The notes under the pieces: model-generated
The model's database searches: none
The model's input: the letters and a program-made list of their open reading frames with translations, nothing else
Told to the model about the DNA's origin: nothing
Source of the DNA: Semisulcospira habei
Taxonomy: Eukaryota > Mollusca > Gastropoda > Semisulcospiridae
DNA length: 64,000 nt
Assembly: GCA_036245525.1 (NCBI GenBank)
Contig: BTPG01000007.1
Span: forward strand, 127,258,053 to 127,322,052
Direction of reading: 5' to 3'
Shown here: positions 21,600 through 29,462 of the stretch, piece by piece
Layout of the letters: every line of letters begins with the position of its first letter
Position numbering within the stretch: position 1 is the stretch's first letter
Translations under genes and position numbers: made by a program

Positions 21600-22844
21600 A
21601 TGGCAGCGGGAGGATTTAATCATGAAGATTTTGAAATGGATGACACGTATGATTTTGGTAATACAACAGATATGACAGATATGGCAGATATGACTGGTAC
21701 AAGAAATATTTACAGTTTACGTCACGAACTTTTAGAAACCAAAGTGAACTCATTTTATGATCATGTTGGTGGCCGCCCAGACAACGTAGATCCTAATCAG
21801 TTTGAACTTGATGGCAAGGGTCATTTATATTTAAATACTGTTGACAAAGGAAAAGTACTATTGACTAACAAAAAAGACCCTAGTAGGTTTAGGGCTTTAA
21901 GTACAATAAAAAATGAAGGTGGTGTTGGTGCCTTGCGTCAACTTGGAATTGGTGGGTCTCCTGTCACGCCTAGACTGGTTAGTGTTCTTCACAACACGCA
22001 AACAAAGTTGCCAACAGGGCAACAAATTGAAATGGCACCAGTAACAAGCCTACCAGAAATAGCAAACACTGTGATACAAGAAACCTCATTTACTGAAGGA
22101 CAAATAAATGACGCTTTGAAAACAATAGATGATCCACCTTTGTCAATGAGAGAGATTATAGGGTTGGATAAATCACTGCAGACAATAAGAGGTGAGATGG
22201 TAAACAATGTTGCCAAACTAGGTGAGCTTGATAAACACATAGAACGTGAAAAAGAAAAACTGGCTACAGCAGACACAGAAATGAAAGAAAGAATACAACA
22301 CAGATTAAATGATTTGCAGATAGAAAGATCAGGAAGGTTAGAAACAATTAGTATTGGAAGACAAAAACTGAAATCACAGGTCAACAGAATTAGAGAAACT
22401 ATTCAGAAAATACTTCACGAAGACACTACTCTGGCTGAGAGATTGAAAACACTTTTCAGAGAGCAGGGTATCACTATTGCTAGTTTAATTACTGCTCTTG
22501 GATTTATTATCAGTACTGTTGTGTTAGCTGTCTCTGGTGCTGGGGGCGGTGGAGGTAGCAGTCCAACACCGCCAGCCCCGGCACCACCAGGCCCCCCACC
22601 TCCAACAGACCCAAAAGATTTACAGTCGTGGGTAAAGAAACAACTGTCTCACATATCAGACTTGCTTAAGAAATTGGCTGTGAAAGCAATGGATGCTTTG
22701 CCTGGCATAATTGGCACAGTTGTCAGTTGGCTGATTAGTACAGTGGCAAAGGTAGTTGGGTTTATTGCTGAACATGTTTGGGTCTTTTTGGTTACAGTAG
22801 TAGGGTTGATGGTGGGTTATTTAATGAAACAGATAAAGAAGTAA
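21600..22844 (+). CDS. Polinton coiled-coil / C-terminal membrane protein
   Basis: 414 residues, intact. The N-terminal 40 residues are acidic and Met/Asp/Thr-rich (TDMTDMADMTGTRNIYSL). A globular segment follows (LYLNTVDKGKVLLTNKKDPS). Residues about 175-280 form a long coiled coil (KLGELDKHIEREKEKLATAD). A hydrophobic span (ITIASLITALGFIISTVVLA) near residue 300 is followed by a Gly/Pro-rich linker (GGGGGSSPTPPAPAPPGPPP). A second hydrophobic region (GTVVSWLISTVAKVVGFIAE..LVTVVGLMVGYLM) ends at the basic C-terminus KQIKK. It overlaps the convergent minus gene by 24 bp. A membrane-anchored structural protein is likely; role unknown. Confidence 0.72.
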   Translation: MAAGGFNHEDFEMDDTYDFGNTTDMTDMADMTGTRNIYSLRHELLETKVNSFYDHVGGRPDNVDPNQFELDGKGHLYLNTVDKGKVLLTNKKDPSRFRALSTIKNEGGVGALRQLGIGGSPVTPRLVSVLHNTQTKLPTGQQIEMAPVTSLPEIANTVIQETSFTEGQINDALKTIDDPPLSMREIIGLDKSLQTIRGEMVNNVAKLGELDKHIEREKEKLATADTEMKERIQHRLNDLQIERSGRLETISIGRQKLKSQVNRIRETIQKILHEDTTLAERLKTLFREQGITIASLITALGFIISTVVLAVSGAGGGGGSSPTPPAPAPPGPPPPTDPKDLQSWVKKQLSHISDLLKKLAVKAMDALPGIIGTVVSWLISTVAKVVGFIAEHVWVFLVTVVGLMVGYLMKQIKK

Positions 22845-24065
22845 AACCCCTAATCCTGTTAGACCTATTACCAATGCAGTTCTTTCTGACTCATGTGTGT
22901 CAGGGGTTGACTGTACTGGTTGTATGAGTGCCGGTGTTGGGGCCTGGGCCGGGGCCGGGGGTGTTACCATCTGTAATGGTTTTAACAACTGTACGTGTGT
23001 GGTTGTGGCCCCCAAGTTTACAGATTGATTGAGTCCTAATTTCTGACCAACACCTGTAACAATGATTTCATTATTATAATTTGTTATTGTACCCATTTGG
23101 AGTTGAAGGTCAGATGGTAACATGTATAACCCTATGCCAACTACAAAGTCAACTTTTGATCTGGCATACTTGAGTACGTCTTGGTAGCGTTGTATGCTTG
23201 ATGGGAGATCTACTGTTGAATTAATTGAATCTTCCAGGTTTGCGAGAAATTGTTTTTGTGCTTCAAATTTGCCACTTCCATTCAAAATATTTGATTTTGT
23301 TAGTGATTGTGCTCCTTGTATACACCAGACATATGTTCTGATAGACTCATTGACGCGCTCGACTCCTGCTTAAGTAAACCCGTCAGTTTTATCTAAAATA
23401 AATGTGGTCCAGGCGTTAGACTGTTTCTGCTCTATTGATCCTAACCAGACTTCAGATTTAGATGAGAATGAAGTGTAACCAGGGTAATAATCTTGTGGGT
23501 ATTGTCTGTGACTCATAGCATAATACAATGTGCCCATACCATTGTGATCATCAAGTTTTTGTGTGAAGTCATACTTTGTACTGATGTTAAATTCATTACA
23601 GATGCATTCAAATGCTTTCATATCCATGGGGTTATTAAACCTGTTGAAACTGGATTTAGTTGGTAGTGGGGTATGCAGTTCTGACAGTATACGTCTAAGC
23701 TGGTAATAAACATGGAAACGATAGACAGACTTAATTAGTTTGTTTGAGTGATTCAAGTGGTCTGTAAAAGAAACCCCACAGCCAGTAGTTGAACACAGTA
23801 TAGCAAAGTTAAGTTGGTTTTGAAACATCTGTAGTGGACTTGAGGACCACTTTCTTGCAGTAGCATCATCTGTTATTGGAGGGTTTAGGTAATGGTCAAA
23901 CGGATTTGGTACTTTGACTTGAAATAGATCTTGTTCACTTACAGCTATGTCGAGCTGATTTAGTTGAATTATTTTCTGTTCATAAGTAGGTGCAACATTA
24001 TATTTGGCATCTATATTAAATTGAAATGTGTTTGTTGTGGTAATGGTTGGTGATTTAAATTCCAT
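22821..24065 (-). pseudogene. Conserved Polinton protein with one in-frame TAA
   Basis: A single frame of about 414 codons runs from 24,065 to 22,821, broken only by TAA at 23,370-23,372; the coding character is unchanged on both sides (AWTTFILDKTDGFT, stop, AGVERVNESIRTYVWCIQGA). The N-terminal half includes STTGCGVSFTDHLNHSNKLI and YRFHVYYQLRRILSEL. The C-terminal half is followed by a Pro/Ala-rich linker and a hydrophobic tail (ALVIGLTGLGVLLLYLFH), suggesting C-terminal membrane anchoring. I remember this family from pPolB elements in marine invertebrates (unverified), without an assigned function. The TAA is one C-to-T change from CAA. Confidence 0.7.
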
Positions 24066-24092
24066 CCTTTTTTATATGAGATAATAAAAATG
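24066..24092. promoter_or_regulatory. 24-bp divergent promoter with ATAAAAATG motif
   Basis: Start codons at 24,065 (minus) and 24,090 (plus) are separated by 24 bp reading CCTTTTTTATATGAGATAATAAAA. TAATAAAAATG fronts the plus gene; TATAAAAAAGGATG fronts the minus gene. Confidence 0.45.
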
Positions 24093-24822
24093 TTTATTAC
24101 CTTAACAAATCTTGACACAAGCAAACCAGTGTGGTTAACTAATGGGATTGATAATCGTGATGGTAACAAGACTGTAGCTATCCATGAAATGTTCTATACA
24201 GTAAAATGGTTTAATGTTACAAATGATACAGATTATTATATAGATGGATCTTTTATTGCTAATTTAAAGAGAGTTAATGTTTTACGAGCTGGGTATTATG
24301 ACTTTTGTACTTTAGCTGAATGGCTACAAAATGAATTTAAAATTAAAGCAACTTTAAATCCAGCTAACTTACTTGTTACATTAGATTTTCCAAAAGATAC
24401 TGAGTATTCATTATCATTAAGTGTTATAAAATTACTTGGGTTTATGGGTAATGTAACTTCTTTTCCAGCTGAAGATTGGACAAAATGGTTAAGTCCAGAC
24501 AGGCAACTACTACTAAAACCAAAAAAAAGAAAAAATAATTAGAAGATATCCTGTTCATTTGTCAGTACACACAGTGCTAAATGTTTATTTGAAAGAACTA
24601 AACACAACTGAGAATGTTCACAATGGAAAGCCTTCAACTTTGTTGAGATGCTTACCAACTGGAACTGCTCCGTATTGTGAAAGTGTGGTTGCTAGATTTC
24701 CTAATTTACAGTTTAAGAAATTAGGTTCTAGTTTCTTTGAGTCACTGTGTATATCTGTAACTAATCAGGATGACAAACCAGTTGTTATGCATGATTTTAG
24801 TGTTGTGTTAGAAGTTAAATAA
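24090..24822 (+). pseudogene. PX: Minor capsid (penton-like) protein candidate, frameshifted
   Basis: The first frame (24,090-24,542, 150 codons) begins MFITLTNLDTSKPVWLTNGI. It includes the pattern GYYDFCTLAEWLQNEFK..LSVIKLLGF seen in Polinton single-jelly-roll minor capsid proteins. After an A-rich stretch near 24,520-24,535 a second frame opens (RRYPVHLSVHTVLNVYLKEL .. RFPNLQFKKLG .. VVMHDFSVVLEVK) and ends at 24,822. Together they give about 240 residues. It would form capsid vertices. The break is in a homopolymer-rich stretch, so it may be an assembly error. The assignment rests on pattern and neighbourhood only. Confidence 0.6.
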
Positions 24823-24843
24823 TTTTATTTTTGTTTATAAAAA

Positions 24844-25722
24844 ATGAGTGGTGGTCCAAAGCGAACAATCATACCAACTGCGTGTCCGGTAACAGAGTTA
24901 AAAGAGTTGGCTGATGTACAGGATTTTGAGAAGGAGGGAGAGGTAGGGGAAGTGTATGGTTTTGAACTTGATTCGTCTGGTATGTACAAAAGAAAAGTAA
25001 TTGATGACATGAAAGAAGGAACAGAGAAACCGATTCCTAAACTTGGTCAGCTGTGTGATGTTACTGTACCTACTCTGCCTGTAAATAATGTGCCCTACAA
25101 CTTAATACATGTAGCTAATAAGTGGGTTGTTTCACCTGTGCCTGTTCCACCACCCACAATTGACTGGGACATAAAGTTGGAATTTATTAGTCCTTATGTA
25201 TACACTGATGACAAAGGCGCCTTAGTGTTTAGGAAAGTTGTTAACTCTGGGCCGCTTATTGTAAGTCTTGTTCCAAGTTTTGCCCCAGACAACAATAGCA
25301 GAGATAAACTGAAAGTTGAAAATTATGAGAAACGACGGTATCTTCTTACAACTAGAAAGGGTAGATCAGATACTTCTGTTGTGTTTATGCCAGCAAGCTT
25401 AGTCGTGGCTAGAGAAGCGACAATAGTATTTGAAATTATCATGAAATCTGTAACTTCTGCAAAAGAGGCAAATATTGCACAGGGAATAAAACTTACATGG
25501 GATGATACAGTATCAGAATCATCAAAGGTCTTTATTGCTATTACAAAAAATGTTGATGTTATTAATGTTTCGAGCAGTATTCCCGCTGTCAAGGTGGTGG
25601 TCGACAAAACAACTTTTGTTCGTCTAAGTTACATAAACCTTGAACACATTGATCTTGTTGCATTTTATTATGCTAGCAAATTGTATACTTTTGAAGAGTT
25701 GCAAAATGTAATTGATGATTAA
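24844..25722 (+). CDS. Unrecognised 292-residue Polinton protein
   Basis: Intact frame starting after TTTATAAAAAATG, 21 bp behind the penton-like gene. N-terminal residues 1-75 are acidic and contain TACPVTELKELADVQDFEKE. From about residue 100 (PPPTIDWDIKLEFISPYVYT) the sequence alternates short hydrophobic strands with polar turns, suggesting a beta-rich fold. The C-terminus is FEELQNVIDD. No membrane spans or catalytic motifs stand out. Position among virion genes and the strand-rich C-terminal part would suit a spike or attachment protein, but this is inference. No homology is recognised. Confidence 0.6.
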   Translation: MSGGPKRTIIPTACPVTELKELADVQDFEKEGEVGEVYGFELDSSGMYKRKVIDDMKEGTEKPIPKLGQLCDVTVPTLPVNNVPYNLIHVANKWVVSPVPVPPPTIDWDIKLEFISPYVYTDDKGALVFRKVVNSGPLIVSLVPSFAPDNNSRDKLKVENYEKRRYLLTTRKGRSDTSVVFMPASLVVAREATIVFEIIMKSVTSAKEANIAQGIKLTWDDTVSESSKVFIAITKNVDVINVSSSIPAVKVVVDKTTFVRLSYINLEHIDLVAFYYASKLYTFEELQNVIDD

Positions 25723-25751
25723 ATAAAAAAATATTTGTCAATAAAAAAAAT

Positions 25752-26447
25752 ATGGTAAAATTTTATCCAATACTACCGACGCTTGAGCCGACTGAATCAA
25801 TTGCGACGACTAAAACAATGCTTGCACCTGATCCGCATGTGACAGCTGTGCCAATTGCATCAGATAAAACATTACAGGCAGATGCATTTCGTTTAATGAA
25901 TATTACAGAAGCAATTAAATATTTGGAAAGTGAAGAGGCGAGGTACTCCAGATGTAAGAGACGGTATCAGACCGTTTTTAATTCTGTTCAAAACACTTCT
26001 ATGGCTATTGGTGCAGTTTCAGCTGGTTGTTCTGTGGGGGGTATTGTTCTGTTTGCCACGGGAATTGGAAGTTTGGCTGGAATAGCAGTTGAGGGTGTTA
26101 GCGTTGCTACATGCCTGGCTTGCTTTGGTTTGGAAGCCTTGAACAAGAGGTTTCACACGAAATTACAGAAACATGAAGTGTTGAGTACGCTTGCTGGTGC
26201 AAATCTGAGCAGTATGAAACTTATTATCAGTAAGGCATTGAATGATAATTTAATTGATGACGAAGAATTTAAGCGAGTCCAGGATGATTTAAATAATTAC
26301 AAAAAACAGAAGTCTGAAATACAAAATAAGATGCGTAGTCAATCTCCTGTGAATGTTGAAGAGCTAAAAGCCAGTTTTTTAGAGATGGGAAAACAGATCG
26401 GTGTTCAGGAAACCACAGAAAAACTACACAATCTTTTAAACAAATAA
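25752..26447 (+). CDS. Polinton membrane protein with two hydrophobic helices
   Basis: 231 residues, intact. A soluble N-terminal part (YPILPTLEPTESIATTKTML) is followed by a helix (EAIKYLESEEARYSRCKRRY). Next is a small-residue-rich hydrophobic hairpin (MAIGAVSAGCSVGGIVLFAT .. GIAVEGVSVATCLACFGLEA) at about residues 83-130, then a helical C-terminus (LNDNLIDDEEFKRVQDDLNN..). I recall comparable proteins encoded by repetitive elements in cnidarian genomes, not checked. The hairpin-like transmembrane pair would fit membrane insertion or remodelling. The start follows AATAAAAAAAATATG. Confidence 0.62.
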   Translation: MVKFYPILPTLEPTESIATTKTMLAPDPHVTAVPIASDKTLQADAFRLMNITEAIKYLESEEARYSRCKRRYQTVFNSVQNTSMAIGAVSAGCSVGGIVLFATGIGSLAGIAVEGVSVATCLACFGLEALNKRFHTKLQKHEVLSTLAGANLSSMKLIISKALNDNLIDDEEFKRVQDDLNNYKKQKSEIQNKMRSQSPVNVEELKASFLEMGKQIGVQETTEKLHNLLNK

Positions 26448-26449
26448 AA

Positions 26450-26569
26450 ATCAGATTTGGTAATCAATCAATATTTTTGTCATATGCTTCGCAGAGAGAT
26501 GACACGTCATTTACACCACTTGTGCCTGATTATTTAACCCCATCTGCACCACCGCCAGAGTACTACTGA
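26450..26569 (+). pseudogene. Late-domain micro-ORF with a mutated start codon
   Basis: A short frame of 39 codons ends PDYLTPSAPPPEYY and then TGA. At its front the usual AAATAAAA is followed by ATC instead of ATG (26,450), so the start codon appears to have been lost by one substitution. The C-terminus contains overlapping PSAP and PPEY tetrapeptides, the two classic late-domain types that recruit TSG101/ESCRT-I and NEDD4-family ligases in enveloped viruses. It lies 3 bp after the previous gene, as the last ORF before the right end. The peptide is too short for other evidence, and the motifs could be chance in a proline-rich tail. Confidence 0.35.
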
Positions 26570-26645
26570 GAAAAAAAAGTGTTTTTTTTTTTGTCCTTGT
26601 ATCTTGACAAATCTGTCTCAGTATCTTGGGACTTGAGTCAAGTTG

Positions 26646-26713
26646 TTGTAAGAACTTAGGGTAAGTACTTGTAAGAACTTAGGGTAAGTACTTGTAAGAA
26701 CTTAGGGTAAGTA
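26646..26713. repeat. Three 23-bp iteron-like repeats near the right end
   Basis: The unit TTGTAAGAACTTAGGGTAAG is repeated three times with a 23-bp period. It is followed by an inverted TAAGTTCTTA. The array lies about 130 bp inside the right 29-bp terminal repeat and has no counterpart at the left end. Confidence 0.8.
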
Positions 26714-26837
26714 ATTAATAAGTTCTTATGGCAACACACTTAAAGGTTACCTCTGCAGGTTCCTAAAAGTTAGTTGCAACTTGTTAATAAGTATTAAGTT
26801 TCACTTGGCATCACTTGATCAGGTAAATGATTAGGTA

Positions 26838-26866
26838 TTGTCAGAGACAATAGTTATAGAGAGAGA
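26838..26866 (-). repeat. 29-bp terminal inverted repeat core, right
   Basis: Exact reverse complement of 10,292-10,320, placed just inside the right foldback hairpin. Confidence 0.85.
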
Positions 26867-27063
26867 CAATAGGAGACCCGTAAGATAATTAGATCAATAA
26901 AGCCACATCAGTCATGCTCGTCAGTTTTTTAAAATCAAAGGGTTGTTTGGGTAATAACGGGGGCGTAAAGGGGTCAAAAATTTTATTATTAAAAATGACG
27001 TAATTTAATGACTGATGTGGCTTTATTGAATTCATTGTCTTACGGGTCTCCTATTGTCTCTCT
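26858..27063. repeat. Right terminal foldback hairpin
   Basis: The inner arm 26,858-26,915 (AGAGAGAGACAATAGGAGAC..) pairs with 27,008-27,063. The loop is about 90 bp. Shared blocks with the left hairpin are AGAGAGA(T/C)AATA(A/G)GAG and TTCAATAA(G/A)GCC(G/A)CA, so the hairpins are homologous but have each kept internal pairing while diverging. Confidence 0.8.
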
Positions 27064-27071
27064 CTAGAGAA
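27064..27071. repeat. Candidate Polinton target-site duplication, right copy
   Basis: CTAGAGAA matching 10,081-10,088. Confidence 0.65.
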
Positions 27072-27090
27072 CGTCTTTTTGGCGCCAAAC

Positions 27091-27091
<1 letters not shown>

Positions 27092-27124
<33 letters not shown>

Positions 27125-27159
27125 TAAGTGTGTGTGTGTGTGTGTCTGTGTGTGTGTGT

Positions 27160-27247
<88 letters not shown>

Positions 27248-27248
27248 G
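27092..27248. repeat. (GT)n microsatellite
   Basis: Near-pure (GT)n right after the Polinton. Confidence 0.95.
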
Positions 27249-28653
27249 ACAGCGACTAGGCCCGCGTTTGAGAACGGACAAGCTTGAAATTTTAGGATAT
27301 TGTCCCTAAAAGAATTGTCCCCGGACCCTTTTGTAAGCTTTTTGATTATGCTCATTGGCGAGAAAATGGCCGTTTTACAAAAAACGGTTTATCCACACTG
27401 GAGTCCGTAATTTTTGTTATTTTTTCTATATAGCTTGCGTATATTTAGATAAAAGGGACATATTGAATGAGTTTGTTAACCAGCATTGTACCGCTAGAAC
27501 TTTTTGAGTGATAATTAAATATTTTTGGAAAAAAATATATTTTCACGTTTTGGGGATTAATTTCACGAATTATATAGGTTAATCTTAAAACAATTGATTT
27601 TTTGTGCGAAACAAACATTATTCTCATTTATAATCGCATGATTTTTTGTATACGGTATTTACATAAGCCTGCAGTTTGTCTCGGCTGTCTGGTACGATTA
27701 GGTCAATTGTGACCTGTATGCCCTAGGTGTGAAAATCAAACAGTTTTCTACACCACTTTTTCGGAGTCATTTGTAAAACAGCTAACATAACTTCAATTTT
27801 TCTTTTGCGATAAAAAGCTATTTTCTCGATGTTCCATAGACAGTGTTTGCATAAGCCTGCTATTTGTCCCGGCCCTGGGGTAGGACTAGATCAAATTGTG
27901 ACCTGTAAGTTCTAGGCAAAAAAAAATCATAAAGAAAATTGCAAAGTTGATCATCTGATAAGTCAAACGTTAGTACACATTCATTGTTTGTGAGTAGTCA
28001 AATGTTAGTACTGCGATGATGACGTATAACATCGAGTCGTCACTATGAACACGTCGTCGTGGGAGTAATGATGCCATGACGTAAAGCTTGAATTGACGTC
28101 ATTTCGTTGCTCGTGCTATTATTCTTCTTCAGAATAGCTACTGAGTATGCTACGCCAAACCACAGAGCTTACGAATGGCGGGAATCGCCGTGTGTTCGTC
28201 TTTATTTCTGTGTGCCAGTGTGTGTGTGCATCAGAGGGTGGGTTAGAGTAGTAGATGGATTCCTGTCGCTACACCAGCCCACAGAGCGTACTAAAGGCGG
28301 GAATGTGTCCGTCTTTATTTGTGTGCACCAACGTGTGTGTTGATCAGAGGTTGGCTTAGAGGAGGGAAATGGATCAGCATCAGTTATAATCCTAAAAATA
28401 TGAACAACTCTGCATGTCCCTAAAAGATAAACGCATCTGAGCTCCAAACAATACGGTAGACTTTGGGATGAAATCCTCATCTTGTTTTCTTTCACGCCAG
28501 TGTGATCTGAATCGGATGCTAGAACTTGTGTGTAGGTGTAGGTGTATCTGAGTAGGTATGCATGACCGTGTGTGTTTGTGTGTGGGTGTGTTTGTGTGTG
28601 GGTGTGTGTGAAAACAGGTTGTGCTGACAATACTGAAATACAGTACATCACTT
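27249..28653. other. Non-coding region with diverged direct repeats
   Basis: Two related segments starting CATAAGCCTGC..TTTGTC..GGTC occur at about 27,663 and 27,850 (spacing about 190 bp). A second pair (GGCGGGAAT..CGTCTTTATTT) lies at about 28,175 and 28,292. No supported ORF; probably intergenic and downstream of the host gene. Confidence 0.5.
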
Positions 28654-28875
28654 TAACTCATTCAGCACGACGGCCGTATTTCCCAAATTTTGGAGGCGTC
28701 ATCTAATGACTATGCACCAGTTGCAGGAGACGGATGGACCATGATAATTCAAGGGTAGTGCCAGATTAACTTGGCGCCTATTAGCCTATCGGCGCCAAGC
28801 TAATCTGGCACTGCCCTTGAATTATCATGGTCGACCCATCTCCTGCTGTAGTGCGTCAGGGCTGAAGGGGTTTAA
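28654..28875. mobile_element. Hairpin family 1 MITE-like element
   Basis: Starts TTTAACTCATTCAGC. The central inverted arms (CATGATAATTCAAGGGTAGT.. around 28,738 and its complement around 28,818) enclose GGCGCC. The outer part includes ATGCACCAGTTGCAGGAGA. Confidence 0.75.
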
Positions 28876-29185
28876 GGGGACATGGTTTGTCACTGTGTGT
28901 GCTGTGTGGCTCGGTGTTGCTGAGTGTCTGTAGAACACACTGTATCTGCTCCACGCGAGACAGGATGAGGGATAAACAAGCACACACCAGTCAGTCAGCT
29001 CACAAATATAGTCATTAACCAACACAACAGTTTGCTGCTGCTGCTGTTTTTATCACTCGTGTCAAAGTCTATCAACTATTCAGAAGTTTGACAGGCTTAC
29101 ACTCGTGCATATGTGTACGGCGTCAAGCGCTGGGCTCGGGGATGCCGCCGGATAGACATCTGCCGGGGGCGGGCAACACGCTCTA

Positions 29186-29243
29186 CCCAATGCGTAAAGG
29201 GCCATCGGGCCGACATCGGTCCGATGGCCTTTTGCGCATTGGG
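29186..29243. repeat. Hairpin family 3 GC-rich palindrome
   Basis: CCCAATGCG..AAGGCCATCGG pairs with its complement ending CGCATTGGG. It lies 17 bp from the stop codon of the host gene, in its 3' UTR. Confidence 0.75.
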
Positions 29244-29259
29244 TAGTGACTGTTTACGG

Positions 29260-29462
29260 TTAAACGCAGGCTGAGGCGTGCTCGCTTTTGCAGACCTCGG
29301 TATATTCACATTGATTCTTGTATTCCTTGCAGCTGTTGGAGCCCCACCACCAGCCGTAGCGCACGCAGTGGGTATCGCACCCGACCGGCTCATTGTGGCA
29401 CTCCTCTTTCACCACATTCGCGCACGAACGCTTGTCTGGAGCGCTGGATACCGCGTCTGATT
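29260..29462 (-). CDS. Host gene exon 6 (terminal)
   Basis: Acceptor CACGTTACAG at 29,463; phase 1 matches exon 5. Encodes [20 protein letters not shown].., eight cysteines and GWWWGSNSC, ending at TAA 29,260-29,262. Confidence 0.75.

Larger units (their letters stand above)
10087..27063. mobile_element. Maverick/Polinton element, about 17 kb
   Basis: Size, gene content and termini fit a Polinton (virus-like, self-synthesising DNA transposon). Plus-strand block: coiled-coil protein, a small protein, PolB. Minus-strand block: integrase, three small membrane proteins, a 175-residue protein, ATPase and MCP. Then one plus gene, one minus gene and four plus genes. Ends are foldback hairpins (10,087-10,300 and 26,858-27,063) joined inward to a 29-bp identical terminal inverted repeat (10,292-10,320 and 26,838-26,866). 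Spacing between genes is tight, as in a virus. Many genes carry a stop or frameshift, and two SINEs have inserted, so it cannot act on its own as read. I found no adenain-like protease frame. Confidence 0.93.
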
